NCBI RefSeq assembly: GCF_001021165.1
Contig: NZ_AZAY01000017.1
Location: forward strand, 1 to 55,149
From: Marinitoga sp. 1197
Lineage (GTDB): Bacteria; Thermotogota; Thermotogae; Petrotogales; Petrotogaceae
Direction: 5' to 3'
Length of the DNA: 55,149 bases
The notes beneath the pieces were generated by a model. That model worked only from the letters and a program-made list of their open reading frames with translations, was not told where the DNA came from and made no database searches. Both the position numbers and the translations under genes were made by a program. This document shows positions 1 to 9,225 of this stretch, in pieces (position 1 is the stretch's first letter; each line of letters begins with the position of its first letter).

Positions 1-280
1 TTTGTGCTTTTGAAAATATTACTACTGTCTTGTTTGAATAATTTTTTACCAATATCAATGAGTTGCTTTTGTCATACATGAATGCATCTTTTGGTATGTT
101 TGCATTAAATTCCATTTCTATTGCTGATGAATTCACTTGAGAATACACATCATAATTCGTTGAAAGATCTACTCTAATATCTTCTGTGTTTAATTTACCA
201 ACTGGTACCGCTTTAAAACAACTTGTTAATATTATTAGTAGCAATAAAACAATTATTATATATAAATATTGTAATCTCAT
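1..280 (-). CDS. Partial lipoprotein, runs off left edge
   Basis: The reading frame opens with ATG at 280 on the minus strand and stays open for 93 codons to the window edge. A GAGG ribosome binding site sits just upstream. The N-terminus has one basic residue, a hydrophobic stretch of about 15 residues and a lipobox ending ILTSC (Cys21), so the product is expected to be an exported lipoprotein. The visible mature part is polar and I do not recognise a family. It starts 82 bases downstream of the stop of the large lipoprotein gene on the same strand and may share its transcript. The C-terminal part lies outside the window. Confidence 0.7.
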   Translation of the reverse strand, partial: MRLQYLYIIIVLLLLIILTSCFKAVPVGKLNTEDIRVDLSTNYDVYSQVNSSAIEMEFNANIPKDAFMYDKSNSLILVKNYSNKTVVIFSKAQ

Positions 281-362
281 ATATATATTCCTCATTTCTT
301 TTAATTTCATTTCATTTATTTTTCTATAAATATATCGACTATTATATATGTATAATTTAAAT

Positions 363-3300
363 CTATTGAATTGTGATTATTCCAATATCTGAGATATCAA
401 TATTTAATTTTTTTCCATCACGATTCAAAATTTGTGTGTTATTTGTAAACCTTAACTTTGTGCTGCCAGATTGTCCTATTGATGTAAAAGTTATTTTTAT
501 AATATCACTATTATTAATATTAAATGAAGAAAAGGATAATAATGTTATTTTTAATGTCCCATTTTTTATACTTACAATAGGACTTCTACCGCTTAATTCC
601 CCAATAAATTGAACACTATTTTCTGAAACACTTAGTTTTGTTTTGTCATAACTTACTTCAATATCAAAGGCTATAACATTTTCTATTTTTTGACCATGTA
701 TTATTACATCACCCTGATCCCCTGAAGGAATTACTGTATCTTTAAAATATAATTTTGGAGTCAATGGATCTATTGCTTCTGTTACTGTAAATTTATAGAC
801 ATCACTTGAATTCTCACCGCCTTTACCATCTTTCGCTACTACTTTCCAATAATACGTTGTTCCTAATTCTAAATTCGATACGAACAATGAAGTTAACGTT
901 AATCCTGTTCTATATGGTGATGTTAAATCTGGCGTTTTTGATAAGTATAAATCGTAGGTTAAACTATCTCCATCTGGATCTGTTGCGCTCCAACTTAAGG
1001 TAACATCTGGTTCTATATTGGTAGAATTATTTAACGGCTCTATTAATATAGGTTTATTCGGAGGATTATTTACTTTCTCTGACGTTGTAAACGAATATAT
1101 ATCACTTGACGTCTCACCACCTTTACCATCTTTTGCAACTATTTTCCAATAATATGTTTTATTCTCATCTAAAACAATAGAATATATTGTTCCATTATAA
1201 TTAGTTTTCACTGGGATAGATAACATTGGTTCTGAATTTATATAAATATCATAAGTTAAAGAATCACCATCCGGATCGGAACACTGCCATTTTAAAACAG
1301 CATTATTTGATACATTATTAGCATTATTTACTGGTTCTAACAACACAGGTTTTAACGGTGGATTGTTTTCTGCAGCTGATTCTGTTACTGTAAAACTCCA
1401 CAATTCGCTTTTGGAAATATTTCCATAGTTATCATATGCTTCAACATACCAATAATATGTACCTGGAATTAAATTTGTAATTTTATACGAATTTTGTGAA
1501 ATATCACTTGCTACTTTTTGTTGATTTATATTATCTCCCAGATATAGGTTATAATAAACATTGTCTCCATCTGGATCAGATGATTCCCAAGTTAATGTTA
1601 TAGTTGACACAGAAATATCACTATTATCTGCTGGATATGGATTATATGGTTTTAACGGAGGTCTATTTGTTGGAACAATTATGTTTTCCCCGTTTATATT
1701 CCCTGTATGTCTTTTATCACCTAAATAAATTGGCCATGCTGAATTTCTTAATTTATTTGTATCACCATATATCCCATACAAAAAGCCCTCTGTAGTTCCA
1801 AAAATTATTACTCCATTATTATCAATATTAGGAGAATATCTTACTTTTCTATATTCATCATACCATCTTAATTCTCCATTATATACTATAAACTTATCTT
1901 TTGTTGTTATATATTTTATCCCATCCATTAATATTAAGGTATATGGTTTCTCATTCAATTGTATTTTTTCAAGAGATTTTCCTAAATAATAATATCTATA
2001 CAAATTTCCTTCTAAAGTTTCAAAAATTATGGCATTATCATTATCTATAAATATTGTTCCTATCACTTTTTCACCTATATCTTTTTCAAATTCAACATCT
2101 CCAAATTCATTAATTGAATACACTTTATTTCCTATAGCAAAATATACATTTCCATATTCATCAATAGACAAATCTGTTGAAATAATATTATTAAACGACT
2201 TTTCAAATCTAATATTTCCCAGATCGTCTAAACTATATAGATGATTATCCATACCGAAATATATGTTATTATCTTTATCAACCACAATATTTGTGGTTGG
2301 ATTGCCTCTTAATTCTTTTTTCCATATTTGTTCTCCAAAAAATGATAGTTTATATATATTTCCAATATCTGTAATTACAAATATTTCACCATTTTTTCCT
2401 AATGATACAGGAATACTTATTGACCCGTCCAAAATAATTTTATTAGATAACATTCCATTTGAATTTATTATATATAATTCTCCATTTTCATTTCCTACAA
2501 TCACTTGATTTAATGGATTTAAAACTACTGATGATTTTATAAATCCAATTGTATTATATTTCCATATTATATCTCCATAAGTATTATATGAATATATATT
2601 TCCTGAACTTGTTGAAAAATAAATTATATTATCTTCTGAAATTGCCGGAGAATATATAGTTGCTCCTTCCACTTTTACTTTAAATTTTTCTTCTGCCGGC
2701 GGTGGGATTGCTGTGAAACTATACAAATCACTTTCTGTTGAAAATTCACCATCTCCAACTATTACTTTCCAATAATATTTTTTATCGTTTTCTAAATTGA
2801 CTTCATACGAAGTTGATTGTGTAGTTGCAACTAATTCTAAATTATCTCCTTCACCTAAATATATACTATAGGTTAATTCATCATCTTCCATATCTTCACA
2901 CTGCCACATTAATTTTATTTTAGTTGGTATTTCAACACTTTGATTTTGAGGATATATTAATTCTGGTTTTTTTGGTGGTGTATTATTTCTTACATAAGAT
3001 GTTCTATTTTTATTTATATTTTTTCCAAAAACATACCAATCGTTGTTGAATGTTTCCTCATCATCTATCGATAATGCGTACAATTTAGCTTCTGATGCAA
3101 AATATAACAACCCATCATTTAATAAAGCATATGTTTTTATATCTTCAAAAGCGGCTATGTTTATCTCATTATTTCCCTTTATTAATCCTATATTATTAAC
3201 AGCAATTATATTCTTATCTTTTGATATTAACATTGTTTTAGAAAATATATTATTTGAAGAATAAGTATCTACCAAATTTCCATATTTATTTATCTTGAAA

Positions 3301-5231
3301 ATAGCATTGTTTCCAGATGCATAAAAGTATTCACCATCATATAATATTTCACCATTTATTTCTTCTGACACACTTAATTCCCAACGTTTAACTCCATTTT
3401 TATCATAACTATAAATAAAGTTCCCTATAGCAAAATATATATAGCTTTCTTCATCATTTATTACAAATGATGAAAGTGGTTGAATCAAATTAATTTCTTT
3501 ATAAATTTCCCCTTTAGGTTTCGCAATTATAATCTTCCCAGAATTCCCATATTCCCCAAAAATAACTATATACCCATTTTCAATTATAAGAATAGATGAT
3601 GATGGTGTTATTTCATAGTTCTTTTGCCATTTTAAAATAAAATTATCTATATCATATACATATAATATACCTTCTGAAGTTATTATGTATAATTGTTTTA
3701 CACCTTTATAATCCTCATTTGCTGTGAGCCCCACAACATTTCCACCAATATTGATTGTATTTTTTAATTCAAAAATATTTAAATCTATAATACTAATATC
3801 TCCATTAGTTTCTACAACATATAACTTATCTTGGTAAATTATGCTATTGCCTATTATGTTATTCAAATCAATAACTTTGTCAATTGTCCCATTTGTATTT
3901 AATCTATAAACACTCTCATTTGTTATAACTATTAATTGATCATTATACATAAAAATATCTTTGATATTGGTAATATCTTTTACCCATTGAACATTATTCA
4001 CTTCTTTTTTTGTTCTAAACTCTATTTCTTCGCTTGATTTAATACCACCATAATTATCTTTTGCTACTATTTTTAAGAAATATTCTGTATCATCATTAAG
4101 AGATACATCATATTTGTTATTTTCAATTAAGGTTGCAATCTTTGTATAATTTTTTGATCGTGTCCCTAAATATATATCAAACTTTAATTGATCATTATCT
4201 AAATCTATACAATTCCATTCTATCTGAAAATTTTTTGGCACAATAGAATTATTTTTTGGATATACTATTTGTGGTTTTTCAGGATTTCTATTAACATCTT
4301 TAACAATAATATTCAATGTTCCACTAACATTTTCTTTTGTATCTGAAACTATTATTATTTCACCTATTTTCTTTTGAGAAGCCGGATGACTTACAAAATT
4401 ATAATCAGGTTTAAATATATACTTACTTCCCTGAATAATTGCACCATTATTTGTATTTATCTGATATTCGAAATAATTATCCTCCATATCAGATACATAA
4501 TTTTTTAAATCAAGGTTAAATTCTTCTCCTTCACTAACAATGAAGTCTTCTTTTGGAAAATCTATCATTGGTGGAGTATTATCTAATGTTTTAAATGTCC
4601 ATGTTTCTGATACTTCTGATGCACCAAAAGAATCGTAAGATTCAATTTTCCAAAAATATGTTGTGTCTAATTTTAACTTTTTAATTGTATATTCAGTATT
4701 TGTTAAAGCTGATGCAATTGGTGTGTTTAAAGGTGTTGATTCTGATAAATAAAGGTTATAAAAAACCTGATCTCCATCAAAATCTATACTTTTATACCAT
4801 TCAAATTTTAAATCATAAGGATTAACCCCTTTATTATTATTTTCTGGATATCTGAGTATAGATTTAATAGGCTCTGAATTTATATAATTAGTTTCAAAAG
4901 AAACTTCTCCTTTAGTTCTATTACCACTTATATCTATTACCTCTAAAACCCAATCATATTTTGTATTTTCTTCTAAATTTACTTTCAAATTATTAGAGGC
5001 AAGATCTTCTGCTTTATATTTTAATTGGCCATTAGAATATAAATAAAAATTATATATCAACATCTTTTTTTCAGGATCTTTAGCTGACCAACTGAAAGCA
5101 ACTCCACCTGGATTAATTTTTTCACCATTCGATGGATTCATACTTTCTATAATAGGAGGTTGATCCTTAAATATACAACTTTGTAATAAAAATATAATTA
5201 TCAGAAAAATTAATATATTTATTTTTTTCAT
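363..5231 (-). CDS. Giant multidomain surface lipoprotein: FN3-like repeats, two beta-propellers, cohesin-like C-terminus
   Basis: I place the start at ATG 5231 because AGGTGGT lies at the right distance upstream; the longer GTG start at 5243 overlaps that site. The product is 1622 aa. A signal peptide ends in the lipobox LLQSC, so it is probably lipid-anchored outside the cytoplasmic membrane. Rough order: two FN3/Ig-like repeats (25-215), a cadherin-like stretch (220-315), an FN3-like repeat (320-410), a PQQ-type propeller with recurring Y-x-x-D/N-x-x-G blades (415-760), an FN3-like repeat (770-855), a second propeller (860-1180), three FN3-like repeats with WxxxDPDGDxxxYxxYL cores (1185-1480), and a cohesin-like beta-sandwich (about 1490-1622). 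No catalytic residues are evident. A role as a large adhesion or scaffold protein of the cell envelope is inference. Confidence 0.8.
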   Translation of the reverse strand: MKKINILIFLIIIFLLQSCIFKDQPPIIESMNPSNGEKINPGGVAFSWSAKDPEKKMLIYNFYLYSNGQLKYKAEDLASNNLKVNLEENTKYDWVLEVIDISGNRTKGEVSFETNYINSEPIKSILRYPENNNKGVNPYDLKFEWYKSIDFDGDQVFYNLYLSESTPLNTPIASALTNTEYTIKKLKLDTTYFWKIESYDSFGASEVSETWTFKTLDNTPPMIDFPKEDFIVSEGEEFNLDLKNYVSDMEDNYFEYQINTNNGAIIQGSKYIFKPDYNFVSHPASQKKIGEIIIVSDTKENVSGTLNIIVKDVNRNPEKPQIVYPKNNSIVPKNFQIEWNCIDLDNDQLKFDIYLGTRSKNYTKIATLIENNKYDVSLNDDTEYFLKIVAKDNYGGIKSSEEIEFRTKKEVNNVQWVKDITNIKDIFMYNDQLIVITNESVYRLNTNGTIDKVIDLNNIIGNSIIYQDKLYVVETNGDISIIDLNIFELKNTINIGGNVVGLTANEDYKGVKQLYIITSEGILYVYDIDNFILKWQKNYEITPSSSILIIENGYIVIFGEYGNSGKIIIAKPKGEIYKEINLIQPLSSFVINDEESYIYFAIGNFIYSYDKNGVKRWELSVSEEINGEILYDGEYFYASGNNAIFKINKYGNLVDTYSSNNIFSKTMLISKDKNIIAVNNIGLIKGNNEINIAAFEDIKTYALLNDGLLYFASEAKLYALSIDDEETFNNDWYVFGKNINKNRTSYVRNNTPPKKPELIYPQNQSVEIPTKIKLMWQCEDMEDDELTYSIYLGEGDNLELVATTQSTSYEVNLENDKKYYWKVIVGDGEFSTESDLYSFTAIPPPAEEKFKVKVEGATIYSPAISEDNIIYFSTSSGNIYSYNTYGDIIWKYNTIGFIKSSVVLNPLNQVIVGNENGELYIINSNGMLSNKIILDGSISIPVSLGKNGEIFVITDIGNIYKLSFFGEQIWKKELRGNPTTNIVVDKDNNIYFGMDNHLYSLDDLGNIRFEKSFNNIISTDLSIDEYGNVYFAIGNKVYSINEFGDVEFEKDIGEKVIGTIFIDNDNAIIFETLEGNLYRYYYLGKSLEKIQLNEKPYTLILMDGIKYITTKDKFIVYNGELRWYDEYRKVRYSPNIDNNGVIIFGTTEGFLYGIYGDTNKLRNSAWPIYLGDKRHTGNINGENIIVPTNRPPLKPYNPYPADNSDISVSTITLTWESSDPDGDNVYYNLYLGDNINQQKVASDISQNSYKITNLIPGTYYWYVEAYDNYGNISKSELWSFTVTESAAENNPPLKPVLLEPVNNANNVSNNAVLKWQCSDPDGDSLTYDIYINSEPMLSIPVKTNYNGTIYSIVLDENKTYYWKIVAKDGKGGETSSDIYSFTTSEKVNNPPNKPILIEPLNNSTNIEPDVTLSWSATDPDGDSLTYDLYLSKTPDLTSPYRTGLTLTSLFVSNLELGTTYYWKVVAKDGKGGENSSDVYKFTVTEAIDPLTPKLYFKDTVIPSGDQGDVIIHGQKIENVIAFDIEVSYDKTKLSVSENSVQFIGELSGRSPIVSIKNGTLKITLLSFSSFNINNSDIIKITFTSIGQSGSTKLRFTNNTQILNRDGKKLNIDISDIGIITIQ

Positions 5232-5370
5232 GAATACCACCACCTATTTCGTCTATTTGAAAATTTAGTTCATAATATTATCGTGTTATTTTTCTATAAA
5301 GATTAACAAATAACCTATCTGTTTAGTATTTTATAATCTTTATATTTTTGTTTTTGTAATATTCTCTTAA

Positions 5371-5399
5371 TTGAAATTATTATAAATGTGTAGTACAAT
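5371..5399 (+). promoter_or_regulatory. Promoter of the NADH oxidase gene
   Basis: TTGAAA at 5371-5376 and TACAAT at 5394-5399 are separated by 17 bases, a close match to the vegetative -35/-10 pattern. They lie about 70 bases upstream of the start codon. Confidence 0.5.
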
Positions 5400-5468
5400 T
5401 AATTTTGAAAAAAGCGTACTTTAAATATAAAAGTTAAAAAAATAACAATCAGAGAGGGGCGTTTATAT

Positions 5469-6800
5469 ATGAAAATAGTAATTATAGGTTGTACACATGC
5501 AGGAACAGCAGTGGCTATTAACTCAGCAAAATTATATAAAAATGCGGAAATCACAGTATATGAAAGGAATGATAATATTTCATTTTTGTCCTGTGGTATT
5601 GCATTACATGTTCAAGGTGTGGTAAAAGATCCAAAAGGACTATTTTATTCATCTCCTGAGCAATTGAGAAATATTGGTGTAAATATAAAAATGCGTTATA
5701 ATGTGAAAAATGTTGATTTAAAAAATAAAAAAATTGTTGTAGAAAATCTTGAAACAAAAGAAGAATTTGACGATACATTTGACAAATTAATAATCACAAC
5801 AGGTTCATGGCCAATTGTTCCAGATATTAAAGGAATACATATGGAAAATATTTTGTTATCAAAAAACTTTTATCATGCGCAGGATATAATTAAAAAAACA
5901 GAACAAGTTAAAAATATTATTGTTATAGGAGCAGGATATATAGGTGTTGAACTTGTTGAAGCTTTCAGGGAACACGGAAAAAATGTTACGCTTATAGATA
6001 TAGAAGATAGAATATTAAGCAGATATCTTGATAAAGAATTTACAGATGTTGCAGAAAAAGCTCTATTAGAAAATGGAGTAAAATTAGCTATTGGAGAAAA
6101 AGTTATTAAATTTGAAGGTAAAGATAATAAAGTAAGAAAGGTAATTACAACTAAAAATGAATATAAAACAGATATGGTTGTATTAGCTATGGGATTTAAC
6201 CCAAACACTGCCCTGTTTAAAGGTCAATTGGATATGCTTGAAAATGGTGCAATTATTGTAGATGAATATATGAGAACAAGCGTTAATGATGTATTTGCTG
6301 CAGGAGATTCATGTGCTGTATATTATAATCCAGATGGCAAATACAGATATATTCCTCTTGCAACAAATGCTGTAAGAATGGGGACAATAGCAGCATACAA
6401 TTTAGCAAAACCAACATTAAAATATCCTGGAACTCAAGGAACATCAGGAATAAAAATATATGGTAATAATTTTGCTGCAACTGGTTTAACAGAAAGTATG
6501 GCTAAATCGCAAAATTTGAATGTTGATTCTATTATTATTACAGAAAATAACAGACCAGAATTTATGCCAGAATATTATTCTTTAACATTCAAAGTTGTAT
6601 ATGATAAAAACACAGAGAGAATATTGGGAGCTCAAATAGTATCAAAAGCCGATTTAACACAATCTATAAACACAATGTCTGTTGTTATTCAAAATAAAAT
6701 GACAATAAAGGATTTGGCGTTCATAGATTTCTTTTTTCAACCACACTTTAATAAACCATGGAATTTCTTAAATATTGCAGGATTAGAATATATTAAATAA
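5469..6800 (+). CDS. nox: Water-forming-type NADH oxidase (FAD-dependent, CoA-disulfide reductase family)
   Basis: 443 aa, the usual length for this family of FAD flavoproteins. The N-terminal GxxHAGT FAD-binding motif is followed by the redox cysteine C42 in a SFLSCGIAL context typical of Nox-2 enzymes. A second dinucleotide fold (GAGYIGVE, about 155-162) binds NADH, and there is a C-terminal dimerisation domain. Family members reduce O2 to water with NADH through a cysteine-sulfenic acid; some relatives reduce CoA disulfide or polysulfide instead. A GAGAGGGG ribosome binding site precedes the ATG. It is a single gene converging on the purine-type operon. In an anaerobe, oxygen detoxification is the likely role; substrate preference cannot be read from sequence. 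Confidence 0.85.
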   Translation: MKIVIIGCTHAGTAVAINSAKLYKNAEITVYERNDNISFLSCGIALHVQGVVKDPKGLFYSSPEQLRNIGVNIKMRYNVKNVDLKNKKIVVENLETKEEFDDTFDKLIITTGSWPIVPDIKGIHMENILLSKNFYHAQDIIKKTEQVKNIIVIGAGYIGVELVEAFREHGKNVTLIDIEDRILSRYLDKEFTDVAEKALLENGVKLAIGEKVIKFEGKDNKVRKVITTKNEYKTDMVVLAMGFNPNTALFKGQLDMLENGAIIVDEYMRTSVNDVFAAGDSCAVYYNPDGKYRYIPLATNAVRMGTIAAYNLAKPTLKYPGTQGTSGIKIYGNNFAATGLTESMAKSQNLNVDSIIITENNRPEFMPEYYSLTFKVVYDKNTERILGAQIVSKADLTQSINTMSVVIQNKMTIKDLAFIDFFFQPHFNKPWNFLNIAGLEYIK

Positions 6801-6824
6801 AAATATGGCGCATGCGCCATATTT
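6801..6824. terminator. Bidirectional terminator between nox and preA
   Basis: A perfect self-complementary stretch centred on GGCGCATGCGCC, flanked by A-run and T-run. It lies between two convergent genes and ends four bases before the stop codon of preA. Confidence 0.75.
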
Positions 6825-6827
6825 TTA

Positions 6828-7919
6828 TTATATAACCCCACTAATTGCTTTAACAGGACATCTACTCTGGCATAAACTACAACCAAAACATTTGCTTTCA
6901 TCAACTATAACTTGTTTATTTTCTTTGTCTACAGTAATTGCCCAGTATGGACATACCATTTCACATAATTTACAGAAAGTACATTTGTTAAGATCTATTT
7001 GTGGATATTTTGGTTCAAATATAACTTCCTTTTTCTTTAATCCAACCTTTTTTACCTCTTCTATACTACTAAACCCATATTTTTCAAGAGCTTTAGGTAA
7101 TTGATCAACTATAGTTTTGTATAGCTGTTTTCCTCTGATCAATGCTGCTGATAGCATTTGAACAGCATCTGCTCCAGCCAATAAGTATTCTAAAACATCA
7201 TCAGCAGATGCAATTCCACCTACACCTATTACTGTAATTTCAGGAACAGCTTCTTTTATTGTATTTACAAGTGCAAGTCCAAGGTTTTTAATTACAGGGC
7301 CTGAAATCCACACCTGCCCTTTGTCATTACCTATTAGATTTGTTCGGTTTTTTAAATCTACAAGCATAGTTGGACCTAATGAATTTATTGCAACAATACC
7401 TGTTCCCCCATTTTCGAGAACCATTTTAGCAAACGCTATAGGATCTGGAATATGCGGGCTCATTTTCATGAATATCGGCTTATCTGTGTGAGACCTTATT
7501 GTTCTAACTGTTTCTGCAATTGTATCTAAATTTTTTCCAACATAATGCGTGGAAATTTCAAATGCATCTGCAAATTTATCCAGCTGTGGAATCAAAATTT
7601 CCATATCTTCTTTGGTGTAACCTGCGCTGACTATTAAAGGTAAATCAAGTTCTTGTTTTAATTTTGGTAATATTTCATTTATCCACTTTTCCGGTGGTAA
7701 TTCAGACCATAATTCTGCATTTACAATATAATTATTAGTGCCGTATATACAAGGCCTTGGAACTTCTGCAGCCTTAGTTGATATAGTTTTGGTAACCATT
7801 CCTCCAACGCCAAGCCTTGCAAGGTATAGCATCTTTTCATCATCACCAACTAACGGACCAGATGCTGGCATTAAAGGATTCTTCAATTTTATCCCTGCAA
7901 ATTCTGTACTTAAATCCAT
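6828..7919 (-). CDS. preA: PreA-like dihydropyrimidine dehydrogenase / DHOD-family flavoprotein with ferredoxin domain
   Basis: The start is set at ATG 7919, preceded by GGGGGGAG, rather than an upstream in-frame ATG at 8000 that would overlap ssnA by 65 bases. The product is 363 aa. Residues 1-300 form a dihydroorotate-dehydrogenase-type FMN TIM barrel. The C-terminus carries two CxxCxxCxxxCP motifs (C313, C316, C319, C323 and C344, C347, C350, C354) for two [4Fe-4S] clusters. In bacteria PreA works with the FAD/NAD subunit PreT to reduce uracil or thymine; no preT is present here. The gene is last in an operon with ygeY, ygeW, hydantoinase and ssnA genes. It may therefore supply a redox step in purine or pyrimidine ring metabolism rather than classic uracil reduction. 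Confidence 0.8.
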   Translation of the reverse strand: MDLSTEFAGIKLKNPLMPASGPLVGDDEKMLYLARLGVGGMVTKTISTKAAEVPRPCIYGTNNYIVNAELWSELPPEKWINEILPKLKQELDLPLIVSAGYTKEDMEILIPQLDKFADAFEISTHYVGKNLDTIAETVRTIRSHTDKPIFMKMSPHIPDPIAFAKMVLENGGTGIVAINSLGPTMLVDLKNRTNLIGNDKGQVWISGPVIKNLGLALVNTIKEAVPEITVIGVGGIASADDVLEYLLAGADAVQMLSAALIRGKQLYKTIVDQLPKALEKYGFSSIEEVKKVGLKKKEVIFEPKYPQIDLNKCTFCKLCEMVCPYWAITVDKENKQVIVDESKCFGCSLCQSRCPVKAISGVI

Positions 7920-7935
7920 AATCTCCCCCCTATTA

Positions 7936-9225
7936 TCATAATTTCCTCCACAAGTTTTCGGCAATTTTTTTTGCTTCATTATAAATTTTTTCAACTTCAA
8001 ATTTTACTTCTCTATCTTTCATTAAAAATTCACCATTAACAATAGTATCAGCAACATCCAGATTATCCCATATCCCAAAAAATACATGCCCTAAAATATT
8101 ACTTTCATCAATAGGTGTAAATGGTTTATACTCAAAAGATATCATATCAGCCTTGTATCCTTCTTTTATTCTTCCGAGTTTTATTCCAAGCATTTCACCA
8201 ACAAGATTATAAACATTATCTATATTTCTTTTCAAATCCTCAAAATTAAAGAATAATGGATCATTATATCTATATTTTTGGGTAAAATATAGATTTAAAT
8301 ACTCTCTTGTAATGTTATATCCTAAACCATCATTACCCACAATAGTATTTATTCCTTTTTCTTTTAATAATTTATAATTTGGTAATCCCACAGCATTATT
8401 CATATTTGATGTTGGATTTAAAGCCACATATATACCATATTTAGACATTATCTCAGCTTCTTTTTTATCAATATGTACACAATGAGATAATATAGAATTT
8501 TTTGTTAGTAAATTAAATTCTTCCAATCTTTCAACTACTCTTTTTCCGTATTTATTTATAGAATCTTCCTCATCTTCTATACTTTCAGCTACATGAATAT
8601 GTATAGGTGCGCCATTTAAATTTTCCGATACTTTTTTTAATGTTTCGTTTGATAATGAAAGTGATGCATGAAGTCCAAACATACCTGCATATTTTTCTGA
8701 AGAATTTTTTAGAAATTCACTGTTTTCTTGTATACATTCATCTACATCAAATCTATCACTTGTTTCAAAACAAAAAATCCCTCTTATTCCTATTTCATCG
8801 CTTAATCCTTTTTTTAATTTATTTAATGTGCCTTTTATTGATATTCCACTGGAGTGATGATCTATTACAGAAGTAATTCCATTTTTTATAAGCTCAATGC
8901 CACTGATTAAAGAGCTATAATATGTTATTTCTAAGTCTATTTTCGAATCCATTTTCCACCATAATTGTTTTAATATATCAGAAAAACTTTTTGGGTTAAA
9001 TTCTACGCTCATTCCTCGAGCAAATGTTGAATATATATGAGTATGACCGTTAACAAATCCTGGCATTATGAGTTTTCCTTTAAAATCTATAATCTCTTCA
9101 TTATCTTTTTTCTCAAAATTTTCCATTGAACCTACTTCTAATATTTCTTTATCAAATCTGATATACTGATTTTTTTTATATGTTTCATAATCAAAGATAT
9201 TACAATTAATAATGGTCTTTACCAT
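7936..9225 (-). CDS. ssnA: SsnA-type amidohydrolase (putative purine-ring aminohydrolase)
   Basis: 429 aa, full length for SsnA. The amidohydrolase metal site is visible: the HTH motif (H61, H63), a HIHVAES segment, a SHCVHI segment and the late Asp in VGNDGLG. The LWWKMD and SVIDHH segments are characteristic of SsnA. Relatives deaminate or hydrolyse heterocycles such as guanine and oxopurines. The gene overlaps the end of the hydantoinase gene by seven bases, and the GAGGTAAG ribosome binding site lies inside that gene, so the two are translationally coupled. In gut anaerobes ssnA belongs to a cluster needed for urate/purine degradation. The exact substrate here is unknown. Confidence 0.8.
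   Translation of the reverse strand: MVKTIINCNIFDYETYKKNQYIRFDKEILEVGSMENFEKKDNEEIIDFKGKLIMPGFVNGHTHIYSTFARGMSVEFNPKSFSDILKQLWWKMDSKIDLEITYYSSLISGIELIKNGITSVIDHHSSGISIKGTLNKLKKGLSDEIGIRGIFCFETSDRFDVDECIQENSEFLKNSSEKYAGMFGLHASLSLSNETLKKVSENLNGAPIHIHVAESIEDEEDSINKYGKRVVERLEEFNLLTKNSILSHCVHIDKKEAEIMSKYGIYVALNPTSNMNNAVGLPNYKLLKEKGINTIVGNDGLGYNITREYLNLYFTQKYRYNDPLFFNFEDLKRNIDNVYNLVGEMLGIKLGRIKEGYKADMISFEYKPFTPIDESNILGHVFFGIWDNLDVADTIVNGEFLMKDREVKFEVEKIYNEAKKIAENLWRKL

Noticed and set aside
7919-8000. Longer preA product starting at 8000
   Set aside because: The extra 27 residues are basic and lack family similarity, would overlap ssnA, and a strong ribosome binding site precedes the ATG at 7919.
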